64,000 nt of DNA from Enoplolaimus lenunculus (GCA_030248215.1 JASANG010003805.1:124001-188000), one strand, 5' to 3'. Positions 33,362 to 44,649 are shown, numbered from the stretch's first letter. Numbers and translations: made by a program. The notes: generated from the letters alone by a model not told the origin.

Positions 33362-33905
33362 CAGGGTGTAACCGGATATTCGTTTCCGTTTCGTTTGCGG
33401 TACACTCAGAATAATATTTCTGATATTTAAGAAAAAAATTTCTTATATTTAAGAAATGTGATTAGCAAGGTGCACTTGAAAAGTATTTCTTTTATAGCAG
33501 AAAATTTTTCAAAAAAGTTTTTTAAAATAAAGTTTGAAAATAAAAGTTTTCCAGCTATTTTTAGAAAAATGGTCTTAAATATCAGAAAAACTTTTCAGAT
33601 TTGCCACAGAGAATACTTTGCTGAACAAATTCAGAAATACTTTGTTGTGTGTAACAATGAGTGTCCGTTTTTATGCTCGGCAATTTTTAATTACAGATAT
33701 GTTGCAGTTGTTCGATATGAAATAAAAATTACAAAATTCATTCAAAGTCTTAAAAATTTCAGTGCATCTGCTATTTTTTTAAATTTTAGAAATCCCGGTG
33801 AATATTTGCATTGCCTTAACTGTGCTGACAGAAAACGAAAACATTTTTGAAACTTTTATACTTCAATATCCGTTTTTCGTTTTGTTATTTTTGCTGTTCT
33901 GTGGC
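33362..33905. mobile_element. CAGGGTGTAACCGGAT-type hAT-like element carrying a nested insertion
   Basis: The left end CAGGGTGTAACCGGATATTC matches, inverted, the right end of the copy at 51102-51501. The part at 33838-33885 (TTTTGAAACTTTTATACTTC, AATATCCGTTTTTCG) matches 51165-51200 in inverse. Between them lies the element at about 33409-33660. Confidence 0.6.
33409..33660 (+). mobile_element. Small inverted-repeat element nested in a hAT-like MITE
   Basis: GAATAATATTTCTGATATTT and ATGTGATTAGCAAGGTGCAC match 2030-2096 inverted. The far end AGAAATACTTTGTTGTGTGT matches 1835-1860 inverted. The 130-residue open frame over it reflects AT-rich repeat sequence. Confidence 0.55.
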
Positions 33906-34924
33906 ACATCGGTTTACAATTTTTAAATTTACTTTTAATATCGAATTATTGAACGAAATTTAAAATTATTTTATCAAGATTTAAATTTTCTATCCATAAG
34001 CTCGGCATTCTACTTTTTTTAAACCTATTGTTACTTTTTGCGATATTCTTTTATGACGTCATTATTTAATGGTCTTTATGGTACCGAGCAGTATTTATCG
34101 AGCTTGGCTTTATTCGAAAGGTACAACTTAAATACACTTTTCCGTTTAACCACGTGGGTTTCAAAATCAATAAACTGTTGCAGGATGCGACGATTCAATA
34201 AGGCAGCGTCTCTACCTGACAGTATTGCACCGCTGGATTAAAAGCGAGACCCAGGAAGCCCGGTCCCCGCGCCTTCCACCAGTAGGGGCATCAACGGAAA
34301 ACCGGCGAAATATTTCAATGGATAACAAGCCATCAAACCACTTAAATTAAAGGGTCTGCTAGTCATATGGACCCCGGGGTGCCTCTCACCATCTTGATCC
34401 GGCCCTGCAGTATTGCATACGGACTATGGGAAACGTCCCTCTCGTTTTTCGATATATTATCGTCGAGTCACCAGTATGAAATGATAGAATTTTAAATAAA
34501 ATTCTTTTTAAGAATAAAAAAATGAAAGTCGATGAAATTTTGGATTAAAGGTTGTCAGGCGTCGAATTATCGTGATACATATCCAGGGATATATTAAATG
34601 CAATCAATTCATTTTAACGCGAAATGATTATACTTCAGCTATTTGTGAAATAGTAGTGGCCCGTTCTCATAGCCTTTGAACCAGGTGGGCGCCACGGAGA
34701 CTCGGCCTATTTCTGGCATTGTAGACTATTTTGATCGTCATAGAATTTTTGTATCCCACATTTTTTAAATCAATCGCAACAGTGGTTTCCCCACTTCCGG
34801 TTAAAATTTTTTGCTTGCACTAACCTGCGGGTAAGCTTAAAGTAAACAATACCGGCAGGTGTAAAGATAGTTAATTCAACAAGTCTACAGTCTATGCTTC
34901 CATCATAGGCTTTTTTCGGTTTAT

Positions 34925-34995
34925 CACATTATTATTTGTTTTGAGTATATTTATATATATAAATATATATATTTATATATAATATTTGTATATGT
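34925..34995. repeat. ATATTTATATATA microsatellite
   Basis: Repeats of TATTTATATATATAAATA and derivatives, partly palindromic. Confidence 0.65.
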
Positions 34996-35433
34996 ATACT
35001 GTATGTTGCTCAGCAACGAACGGTTAAAAGGTGCTATAGATTAGTTTTTAGCTTACAAATAGTTCTACTCTGACTACGGTTAGTTATTTGTTTTCGAATG
35101 CAATTTTCCTATTTGGGGTTAGCGATTTTGAGGTATTTAATTGCTAGTTAAGGTGAGGAGGTTAGTAAGTAGGAAGCATTACAGGAGGGGCAAGCCGGGC
35201 CGTTTCTCGTTTTGCGAAGCCCGCGGTTCAGGTCACTGAGGCCTCTGTGTGATCCTGCTTAGGCCACTTCGAACTTAATACTCAAATGCTTAATTTAGTT
35301 GGAAAAATTAGCGTACAGCAACAGTTTCGATGCGTTTGGACCGTCTGAAGGTATTGAAATGATTAGAGTATGGTAACTATTACAAGTGTGTTTACTGTTC
35401 GTTTCGTAGAATGAATCAGAATAAGTCTATGCT

Positions 35434-35600
35434 CGGAGCCAACTCACTTTGCTGTGGGACGGGTGGCTAAAAAGTTTTTAGGAGGGGCATATAAAGTTTT
35501 TCGTTGACTTACAAGCAAGGTTGAAAGATTTCTATGGTGGGGCAAACACGATACTGGGGGACGAGCCCCCTGACCCTAACCCCCTTTGGTACGGCCCCGA
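35434..35600 (+). mobile_element. GTAGCC-type MITE
   Basis: GGAGCCAACTCACTTTGCTG, AGGAGGGGCATATAAAG, GACTTACAAGCAAGGTTGAA, GGGGGACGAGCCCCCTGACC, TTTGGTACGGCCCCG. Confidence 0.65.
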
Positions 35601-35609
35601 ATGAACCCT

Positions 35610-35800
35610 GTGTTAACGGTCGACAGTGTTTAACAATTACTGCTCGGATGCGCAGTATAGAATCTCAATTGCACGTTCAACGAGTCGAACGCCGATGCTA
35701 ACGTCTTTAATTGAAAAATTTCGAGTTCGAATGTTAGTTTGAACTGGAATCTCAGATGAAATTGAAAATATACATGCCGAAAAGTGTAACAATAGCTAAC
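35610..35800 (+). repeat. tRNA-derived SINE-like copy
   Basis: CAGTGTTTAACAATTACTGC, GGATGCGCAGTATAGAA, CGTTCAACGAGTCGAACG, TTTCGAGTTCGAATGTTAG and CTCAGATGAAATTGAAAATA in the family order. The tRNA-like head is diverged but the B-box core GAGTTCGAAT survives. Confidence 0.55.
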
Positions 35801-37080
35801 AGTAGTGCGATTACTCGGAATTAATAAGAAAGACTAAACTTCCTCTTTACTGAAGTGTTTTACAAGGCAGTATTCGAGACAAGATAGACCAAATTCAGAC
35901 CATCACAAAACATTTGGGGAACTGAGAATATGATCCTTTTAAGGACATAAATTGTTCTCGCTTGTTGCGCTCGCTGTCAAAAAAGTTTACATGAAATTCC
36001 ATTATTCCACCACGAAATGAAATCCTGATTACGCTCATACTAACATACGTTCGCCTTATCCGGCATATGGAGTGTTTTATGATGTTGATTTGCATATTTT
36101 TTAAGCATTTAATATATCTTTTCGAGACTTTTACATATCCAGTACAGCTTTCAACTAAATTAAGCAAGCAGCAGACCAGAAAAATTCGATGAACGATAAA
36201 AATTATTTGAGATATTTAGTCTGTCTTCAGCTTACTTCAATGAGTTCAAATTATTTTCCGAATTTTGACGCATTTTTTGCTAAATATAAGGCGGCCTGAC
36301 CTATGGGGCAGCCAATGCTGCCTCACTCCGATCCGCGCTATATGGCTGGACGCCTTACCTTCATTTTTGCTTTATCATGTGAACACCTACACAAGCTATG
36401 GGTTATTCAACTTGAAAGCTAATAACCGATTAGTAAATAATGTTAATTAACATATTTGCTTGTAAATGTTTGCAAAACTTATTGTCAATAACAAAACTGC
36501 AATTCATCAAGCTAAATTAATGCTATTTTTAGAACTTTGAACCGGTATTTTGAAGCCATCTCTGTCGCTAGTTTGCAACTGTTCTATACAGCCAGCGACA
36601 TCATTTGACGATTGATGCAAAATTTAAATAAACCAGGGGTCTGAATGGGTCTTTACCCGCGGGTAAACGCGCGGATCCCGTAAAAAATCCGTACCCACAT
36701 CCCATTTTGAACCAGGTGCGTCGCTCGAATTACAGTTCGTAAACGCTAAGCGTCAACGGTTTCAAGCATTGAAATTGCAACTGCAGTCAGTGAATTAATT
36801 TTGAAACCCAGCAATACAGTTGATATTGTGTCATAGCAGCGGATACGAGATTTTTGTACGGGGTAATCGAAGCTTCGAAATATAATAAATAGCCCCAAAA
36901 TTTTACGCCGTATATTTCACGTCAAATGTGACCCTCCGGAATAGGATCTGGGTAGGTGAAATGTATGTTTTCCTGACGCAAAGATCACTCAAAGCCGATT
37001 TCCGATTTGTCATAGGGGATAACACTGACGATAAAATCAAACAGTTACATCAGTGCTCATTCTTTTTTTTAATTCAAAAT

Positions 37081-37134
37081 GTTTCCGGGGGGGCTAAGCC
37101 CTTCCTGGCCCCCACCTCATGGCTGCGGGCCCAC
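37081..37134. repeat. End fragment of a GTAGCC-type MITE
   Basis: TTCCGGGGGGGCTAAGCCCT, CCTGGCCCCCACC, CATGGCTGCGGGCCC. Confidence 0.55.
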
Positions 37135-37464
37135 AGGTGGTACGTAACTGCTGTGTTTACCGCTCTTCAAGTTAGAGTAAACGTATTCAAGCTTGATAGA
37201 GACACCGTTAATAAGACAACACGCATCCAAGCGTATCCGCACATTTTAGTTTTGAGTTATTAGAATTTAGTTATTTTTTGAAAACGGACTGGCTTGCTTG
37301 TTCAATGGCATTTGTCAAAAATGGAATTCAACGACAAAGTTAATAGCTTTTAAAATGATTACGGATCAACGAAGCATAATTGTTGCAATTTTTAACCGTT
37401 TTACAATTATTTAATGGGTGACGATTTTAGTGTTTAACTATTTTAATTGAATTAACACTTTCAC

Positions 37465-37720
37465 TGATAGGGTATACTATGAGCAACTAAATACAATAAT
37501 GTACGAACAATACACACACTGTGACCAGTGCTTAATTTATGACATATATGGGCAGTGCAAAATCTCCACAAGACGTGAGAGCCTACTCGGGCTCGAGCGT
37601 CAAGCTCCTATAGCTCAGTGGTCATCGTAAACGCCTCCCACCCATGAGACTGGGGTTCGAATCTTACCGTGAAAATACATCTCTTATGAAATTGAAAATA
37701 TGTACTTACCACGATGGTAG
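37465..37720 (+). repeat. tRNA-derived SINE, best preserved head
   Basis: Starts GGTATACTATGAGCAACTAA. The head (37605-37675) reads AAGCTCCTATAGCTCAGTGG (A-box region), CGCCTCCCACCCATGAGAC and GGGGTTCGAATCT (B box). It is followed by CTTATGAAATTGAAAATATG. The acceptor stem is not formed, so this is not a tRNA gene. The internal A and B boxes suggest RNA polymerase III ancestry. Confidence 0.7.
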
Positions 37721-37723
37721 TTA

Positions 37724-38135
37724 TAAGTGACCCGAATAAAAGGGCGTAATAAGAGGGTCCGCATTTTGAGTCCCAATCAATATGAGTCCATGTTCCTAAT
37801 AAAAGCCCGTAAACGGCTAGAGTCCCTAAATTCTAATGAGAGTCCATAAATGACAATTATTCATAATTGTAGTGCATAAATGACTCCAGGACCAAATGAA
37901 GTTGAGTTCGAAACTTTACAGCATATTTAAGTTTTGAAAGTACATTTTCAAGTATAACCTTGCATTATCGCTCAAGTTTAATTCAACGGATAGTTGCAAT
38001 GCCCGATTTATCAATAACAAACGGTGACTGTAGGCGGTTTAAAAATAAATATATAAGTCTGTAACCAAACAACCTGGGAACCCTCTACAGAGACAATTAA
38101 ATATCAGTCTCTCCCTCTTATTCGGGTCAGTACAG
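37724..38135 (-). mobile_element. TA-flanked MITE, slightly degraded left end
   Basis: Left AAGTGACCCGAATAAAAGGG, right TCTTATTCGGGTCAGTACAG followed by TA (38136-38137). The interior (CCTAATAAAAGCCCGTAAAC, ATTCAACGGATAGTTGCAAT) is colinear with 13159-13585. Confidence 0.72.
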
Positions 38136-38816
38136 TATTACTACTACTCTGTAAGCCTTTGTACTGGATTTTTCACCTCCGACTGCACCCTGACATGTAT
38201 AATCTAATCAGGATATATGCATATAGGTTTATACAGCTTTGTTGTATGCGATTGCATTTCAGCAGGTTTTTGTTCTGAACTATTTAATGAATATTCAACG
38301 GATTTAATTTTGCGTCAAAATTGGTAGCGTCTCCGAGATGGTTTAAGTTAGTATTTTTGGCCGTTTTCGATAGGAATGTCAACTATAATTTTATAACATA
38401 AATTGTGCACATGATTTAAGATTGTAAAGACCTCGGAAACTTTACAACTTTTCTATCGTTCAGCTTTAACTCTCTGAAAATTGGCTTGGTTTTAAAAATT
38501 TTTGTATATTTGAGTTTTTCACGTCCGTCCTTGTTCATTTGACGTCAAAATTCGTAAAATGCTATGGATCCACCCACGGGAACTAAAAGATTGTGGCAAA
38601 AAGATAGACTAATAATATAGCATTATACATCATGAGTAGTCCTCTGTGAGCAAAAATGACCGAGCGACTCACAGAGTCTGTACAATTGGTAATTAATATT
38701 ATTCAATTGCAAGTTTTAGTGCAAAATATGTATTTTGGAAGAAATTTCACTTGTCTCTTTGTAATTTAATAGGTATATTCACACTTGTGCTTACTACTTA
38801 TCGTAAATTGGTTATA

Positions 38817-39252
38817 CTGTAGTGACCAGAATAAGAGAAGGGATTGATATTTGTTTGGCTTCTCCAGAGGGTACCCCTTGTTATTCGGTTACGGTTATTT
38901 ATTTTTAATCCACGCTCTGCCACCCTTCGTTACTGATATATATCCGGTACTGCAATTATCCCTTTAATTAAACGTTTATTTGTTTTGAATCAAAAGCTTG
39001 AGCGATAATGCAAGGTTATAATTCGGAATGTACTTTCAAAACATAAGTATGCTTTAAAGTTTCGAACTCAACATTATTTGGGCCTGGAGTTATTTATGCA
39101 CGATAATTTAGGGACAATTGACATTTATGGACACTAATAAGGGTTCATGGACTCTATCAGCGTACGGACCCATATTAGGGACGCGGACTACTATTAATTA
39201 GGACTCAAAATAAGGACTCCCCCAACCTTCCCTCTAATTCGGGTCACTAGAG
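38817..39252 (+). mobile_element. TA-flanked MITE
   Basis: Left CTGTAGTGACCAGAATAAGA, preceded by TA; right CTAATTCGGGTCACTAGAG, followed by TA. The interior has CTCCAGAGGGTACCCCTTGT, TTACGGTTATTTATTTTTAA, CGATAATGCAAGGTTATAAT. About 436 bp. Confidence 0.8.
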
Positions 39253-39273
39253 TATGTCTAACATACTAAGGAC

Positions 39274-39482
39274 GGCCCATGTAAAGTTCAGGGTCGGAGA
39301 GTTTTTCTGCGGGACTAGAATAGAGTAAGCTTAAACTGTAGACTAACTTTTTTTGCTTGGCTTACAGTTATGGTTAGGCTTAGGCTTAGTAATATGCTTA
39401 TTCTTACGCTTAGGTTTAAGCTTAGGCTTAGGCTTAGGAATATGCTTATAATACTGTTCCGCCCCTGTTCTTTACACTGACC
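39274..39482 (-). mobile_element. TTAGGC MITE with clear target duplication
   Basis: Ends GGCCCATGTAAAGTTCAGGG and, inverted, GGTCAGTGTAAAGAACAGGG. Flanks CTAAGGAC (39266-39273) and CTAAGGGC (39483-39490) agree at 7 of 8. The interior carries GGTTAGGCTTAGGCTTAG and CTTAGGCTTAGGCTTAGGAA. It lies only 21 bp after a TA-flanked MITE. Confidence 0.85.
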
Positions 39483-39491
39483 CTAAGGGCA

Positions 39492-39775
39492 TACTGTACT
39501 GACCGAACCAGAAGTTGTGACTGATAGTTGTTTCGCCTCTCCGGAGGTGCCCAAACGCTTTTCTGTTCGGGAGAGTTGTTTATTTATTCAACCAATCTTC
39601 AATCAATTTTTACACTCAACTCAATTTGGTCCAGGAAGCATTTATGCAATATATTTAGGATAATTAACGTTTATGGACTGTAATCAGTAATTTCGATCCT
39701 CTATCCATTTGCGGACACTAATTAGCGAAATAGACTCTTATTGCTTTGGACTCGAAATATAGCATATTTAGTTAA
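39492..39775 (+). mobile_element. Diverged TA-flanked MITE copy
   Basis: ACTGTACTGACCGAACCAGA, GCCTCTCCGGAGGTGCCC, TTTATGGACTGTAATCAG and GACTCTTATTGCTTTGGACT are colinear with the family, with many substitutions. The right end is lost. Confidence 0.45.
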
Positions 39776-39802
39776 TTTTTCACTGTTAGCCTCAATGACT
39801 GA

Positions 39803-39956
39803 GACCAGCAGCCAGCTTACTTTGCTGGGGCGTTAAAAATTGTACGGGAGGGACAGTACAAGGGTTTGAGAAGACTTACACGTAACGTTAAAAATTTTTA
39901 GGGTACCAAAATTCTTTTAAGGGGGCGAGTCCCCTGACCCCCCTTTACAGGCACGC
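39803..39956 (+). mobile_element. GTAGCC-type MITE, diverged
   Basis: CAGCAGCCAGCTTACTTTGC, GGGAGGGACAGTACAAGGG, GGGGGCGAGTCCCCTGACCC. Confidence 0.6.
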
Positions 39957-40234
39957 AAAGGCTTCGTTTTGGTTTTCCGGTTTGTGTGTAACAATAATAA
40001 ACAATTATTATACATCACGGTTGGCGTAGGTAGACAAACGGTATGGGACAATATTTATGGTCAATGCCCAAGATACTGAGCAGTTGGATAATATTATGTA
40101 CACCTGCGGGACCAGAAAAAATGTAAAGGGGTTAAAAGATTGATATGTCACAATTCACAGTGAATAAGAATGCTGGGAATATTTCATCTGCGCAGATGTA
40201 AAATTTTAACGTGGGAATCATACGAACTGAAAAT

Positions 40235-40374
40235 CGAATTGAGAACCCCCTGGAAAAATTTTGGCCCCCCTTGAAAAATTTTCAACCTTGCTAACAAGTC
40301 AACGAATGCCCTTCTATGCATCTCCTGAAAAATTTTTAGCGTTCCTTAGCAAGGTGAGCTGGCTATGCGGCCTG
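40235..40374 (-). mobile_element. GTAGCC-type MITE, one end degraded
   Basis: CCCCCTGGAAAAATTTTGGC, CAACCTTGCTAACAAGTCAA, CCTTAGCAAGGTGAGCTGGC. Confidence 0.65.
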
Positions 40375-40683
40375 ACGGGCACCAAATGAATTCGTTTGTA
40401 CCCATACTTGACATATAAAATGCATAATGTTGTCTTGAAATCATACGTTGTGGGTATTTCGATACGTTTTCTGGTTAATTTTTTTAATTTTTCGTTAAAT
40501 TAAAATGGTTCTTTTTATAGTGGAGGTTCGTTTGTAACAGTATTGCAGTTTGCCTAGAACATGAATGTCCATTGCTTAAAGCATAGTCTGGTATTTGTGA
40601 TGGATGTCAACGTAATTTCAATAAACTTTACCGTTTGCTGCATGAATTTTTTTCGATTTTGTCTAAGATTAAATGTCAACCTT

Positions 40684-40765
40684 GGATTCGAACCACGAGA
40701 TGCTCGGATAGGTGGCCGTTTACCATCAACGGGGGTTTGGCGTCTTAGCCTGACAGGGACTGTCA
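40684..40765 (-). repeat. tRNA-like sequence, probably SINE-derived
   Basis: The minus strand contains GATGGTAAACGGCCACC and a clear B box GTGGTTCGAATCCAAGG, preceded by TCAGGCTAAGACGCC. No closed acceptor stem was found. Differs from the main SINE head. Confidence 0.4.
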
Positions 40766-41214
40766 GACGTTGTTGCGATTTGCACTGCACATTATTTCCA
40801 GGTGTATAATTGTTAATCACTGCATATTGTGTACTGATTTTGCGAACAGAGTTTGCATTTGTGCTTTAGTTGTTCATAGTATACTCTATCCAGGTAAGGT
40901 TAAACAACCTCCAACCTGGTTTGTTTTAATAGTGAAGTTTCAAAAAAACCAGAGTGAAATATCGAAATGCTGAAGTACTAGTAATTTTGTATTTAAAATA
41001 TCTTTTTTCTGCTTAAACCTTTCTTTCCCAGTGTGCTGTCAGAAGCTGTTTTTAAATCGTTTGATCTTTACCGCAGTTTGCACATCGTGATCAGGTGAAG
41101 CATGTGAGATATGCTTGTTCTGGTGTTTATGCACTATATGCAATGCACATTGTGTAGTATACTTTCTGGCAGCATACAGTCGACTTGTAGTCAACAATAA
41201 AAGAAGTTGGAGAA

Positions 41215-41300
41215 GCGGGCTATACGCCGCAGCGGTACAGCGGTTGCCTAGGAATCTGCATGCTGGATGTTCAATCGCCGCTCTATAGTCCAGCTTTTCC
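41215..41300 (+). repeat. tRNA-like sequence, probably SINE-derived
   Basis: CCGCAGCGGTACAGCGGTTG (A-box-like) and GGATGTTCAATCGCC (B-box-like) about 35 bp apart. No acceptor pairing is evident. Confidence 0.35.
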
Positions 41301-41484
41301 AGCTGCTTAGTTCAAAGGTCTGAAGTCTCGGTTTCTACCTAGAATGACAGTGCAATGTACTCATTATTTTAGCTTGTTTGGCTAACGTTGTAGAAAATTA
41401 ATGACAGTAAATTGAGTAGATTTAAAAAACGAAAAAAGATTTGAAGCAAAATCAGCCTATGAGATTATCTCATTTCTTGTGTAG

Positions 41485-41700
41485 AGTATACTATGAGCAA
41501 CTAAACAGCAAACTGCATACGCGAAATGCTCCGTATTCATAATTTTATGCGTATGCTTGCTGAGACTGCAGACGCATCCAATTCGAGAGTCTTGAGTTCA
41601 AATTCTTTGTTTAAACTCATATCTCACAGATGAAATAGAAAACATTTTATTTAGGATTGAGCTGAAACATTTGTACTTTCCCGTTTGCAACTATTACAAA
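41485..41700 (+). repeat. SINE-like family copy
   Basis: GAGTATACTATGAGCAACTA, GTCTTGAGTTCAAATTC, TCTCACAGATGAAATAGAAA and GGATTGAGCTGAAACATTTG. Shares the start motif with 37468 and the tail with 55245-55300. Confidence 0.5.
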
Positions 41701-42130
41701 CATCGACTTGTAGTTTGAGCTCGCAAAAGCTCTTTAGCATAGCTAAGTAAGCACAATTGCGTAGGAAATACAAAACAACATTGTTGTTTCTAAATGGGAC
41801 CGAGGCAGCAAAGTAGCCTTTGAATGAAGGAACCAGATAGAAGGCATAGGCGTAGCCATAATTTCGGAACCGGAAGGATATGTTCTACAAAAATGTCGAA
41901 GACCGTTTGAGGTATTCAAAACTGATACTGCGTCTAAACCCCAATGAGCAAAACGACCAAGGGAGGGTGTGACGCCTGAAACCCCCGTTTTGCGTGCCAC
42001 TTGATGGCTAAATTAAACGTCTAAGTTTTGAACGAAAATTACCCTTTATGAACTATGCTGTGTTGGAAACATGGGCTTCATTTTATACATTCTTTTTTGA
42101 TAAGTTTCTGCGTTGAGCTATTGAACTAAT

Positions 42131-42432
42131 GGCCCATGTATAAAACAGGGCTGGATCGTTTTTCGGCGGGACTGTAATAGAGTCAGTTTAAGCTTTAGAC
42201 TTAAACTTTTTTGCTTATACTTAGGCTTAGGCTAGGCATAGGACATGTATAAAACCGGGCTGGATCGTTTTCCGGCGGGACTGTAATAGAGTCAGTTTAA
42301 GCTTTAAACTTAAACTTTTTTGCTTACACTTAGGCTTAGGCTTAGGCTTAGGAATAGACTCATCCTTACGCTTAGGCTTAGGCTTAGAAATATGCTTATA
42401 CTATTGTTCCGGCCCTGTTGTATACATGGGCC
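42131..42432 (-). mobile_element. TTAGGC MITE, perfect target duplication, internal duplication
   Basis: Ends GGCCCATGTATAAAACAGGG and, inverted, GGCCCATGTATACAACAGGG. Flanked by identical GAACTAAT (42123-42130 and 42433-42440). The left ~110 bp are duplicated within the element (GCTGGATCGTTTTTCGGCGG and GCTGGATCGTTTTCCGGCGG), so it is longer than other copies (302 against about 200 bp). TTAGGC arrays follow each copy. This is the youngest-looking member. Confidence 0.92.
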
Positions 42433-42889
42433 GAACTAATAGCGTATTTAATGTTGACATTCCGAGGTAAAAGCCCATTTTGTAAGTTTACGGGAAGATT
42501 GACACATGAAAGTTGCAGTCTCTGCACAAAGTGGTCTTATAGTAGCTATGAAGCAATTATCCTTACAATGGGCGCCGTGTACAAGTGGATTAAGGGATAT
42601 ATAATATATGTCATCAAATTTCTTAATAAGAATTAAAAAACGCTATTATAATATGTTGGGTGCTCGAGTCTTAAAAAGTTTTCTGACTCGCCGCGTTCAC
42701 TCGTAAAGAAACTTTGAAATGGAATTATACAGATTGTCTTAAATTTTATTACATTTTTATTTAGACTTGACGGAAATTACCATATTTAAGTTGATATAAA
42801 ACCAGAAAATTACAGTTTTTAATACAGAAAATTTGACAAAAGTTGATTTACGAGCGAGTACAGCGAGCAACTAAATCAGTTTGACCAAG

Positions 42890-43192
42890 AGTACATTATA
42901 CAAGAGTATGTAGCTTTTGGGGTTCCGCGTGATGCAAAATGTACCCAACACGCGTTGCGTTTTCGATTGTCTCCCTTTATTAAGAGGGGGTACAACCTGC
43001 GCGAACCATGGCACTTTAGGTATCTGGCATCAAAACTGTTCCGCTTATAGTTTTATTTAGGGTAATTGCATGTGACGGCGCGTCTTTTCTAAATTAGAGG
43101 GGTCGGCCAAAAACGCAACGCCCGATGGTACGTTTTGTTCCATACGGAACCCCAAGAGTTGCATACTCTGGTATCATGCACTCTTGATTTGA
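42890..43192. mobile_element. CAAGAGT-type inverted-repeat MITE
   Basis: Left arm CAAGAGTACATTATACAAGA, GTATGTAGCTTTTGGGGTTC; right arm inverted CAAGAGTGCATGATACCAGA, GTATGCAACTCTTGGGGTTC. Arms are about 85 bp. Flanks AGTTTGAC/ATTTGACC suggest a 7-8 bp target duplication with uncertain border. Confidence 0.7.
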
Positions 43193-43825
43193 CCAATAAG
43201 GATCTAGCGTATTATTCTAAAGCCTGTAAAAGTTACATTTTCTCGCTTCTTCTGAAATTGATGGAAATGTAAGTCTATACCACCATCTATATATTCTTTC
43301 ATTCTCAACTAATTTATGTGTCCTGCAAGTGCCATTTTAGAAAAGCAATACATTTTAGCTACTAATACTGGAGTTTGATTCAAAATTCTCAGGCATTTTA
43401 CTTGGCATTTCAGAAATGAACACGAACGATGAAGGCAGTTTGAGGGGGAAATATTAAATTTTTTGTCACAATCCCACCGGATATATTAAGGTACGTTTTG
43501 TAGAAAAGTTTCAAAACGTAACTTGAAGAAACTGAAGGAGAATAATTCTAATTAAACTATCGCATCTGGAACTGACATTAATTTAGAATACAGATGAGTA
43601 GAAATATAAATATGCACTTTGCGGTCGCATATAAACGGGGATACATCCTCTCAGAAAATTTCTAGAGAGGCAAGAAACGGTGACAATTTTACAGACTTTA
43701 AAATGAGCTGTTGTATTTTGGATTAAAATATTTATCGCGTTCGGGTATACTTGCTCACATCAATCTATAAATGATGTGGTATCGAGATACCGTTCCGAAA
43801 TGAATTTCTGGCTCAGCCAAGTGCA

Positions 43826-43935
43826 GTGTGTAAAGATTCGATTGAAAGAATAACGTACGATTTCGATTAAAATGGGATACGTTCCACGTTTTCGAATAGG
43901 GGTGATGTAAAGATTCGATTGAAAGAAAAAAATTG
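43826..43935. repeat. ~80-bp direct repeat pair
   Basis: TGTAAAGATTCGATTGAAAG occurs at 43829 and again about 80 bp later. The block between is not a recognised element. Confidence 0.6.
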
Positions 43936-44649
43936 ATAAAAAATTACAAAAGCTAAAAAGATAGTTTGAGTGAAGAAAAAAGCAAGAGTTATGACGTGTT
44001 TTCGAATAATAAATATGTTTTGTTTTTACAGAGTGAGACCAAATTTATTAAAATAATAAGTGTATAACTGTTTCGGGTTTGTAGGTAACATCACAGATGT
44101 ACATAAGTGGGCACAAACGACCCGCACTCAACTCACGGAAATTTTTTGACACGCGAGTATACCAACTCAAAATAACTTTACCCGCGACCTGCCATTATCC
44201 ACTTTTACTTGTTCTTGTGAAATCTGAAAATTGTTCAATTTTACCAAAACTAATTTTAGCGTCGCAAATGTTGAAATTTGCCTGGAAACTTCGCGTCAGA
44301 ACTTTGGTTACTTGGAACTTCGGGCAAAATTTTAAATCGAAACTGGCTTAAAATAGTCTTATACCACAATTTTTCTCGTTTATTTTTTTGTACTACTATG
44401 ATTTTAAATTTACAATAATTGTTTTTGGTAAATTTGTTAGCTTTTTAAGCAGTAATAATTGTCATATTTATGCTGGTTATTTTTTGAACAATTATCAAAC
44501 GTATCTGCTGCCTTAATGAGCTTAAGTCCAAAATGTGGAAGAAAGTGTATATACACAAGACCCATGAAATAATTTGTTTAAAGAGCCCTATTTACACGAG
44601 CAATTTTAGCTGTTTCTGACAGACACATCATGACCAACAAGTAGTACTA

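Noticed and set aside
33458-33850. 130-residue plus-strand open frame
   Set aside because: It lies across a nested pair of MITEs. Phe/Lys/Asn-rich composition is typical of AT-rich non-coding DNA.
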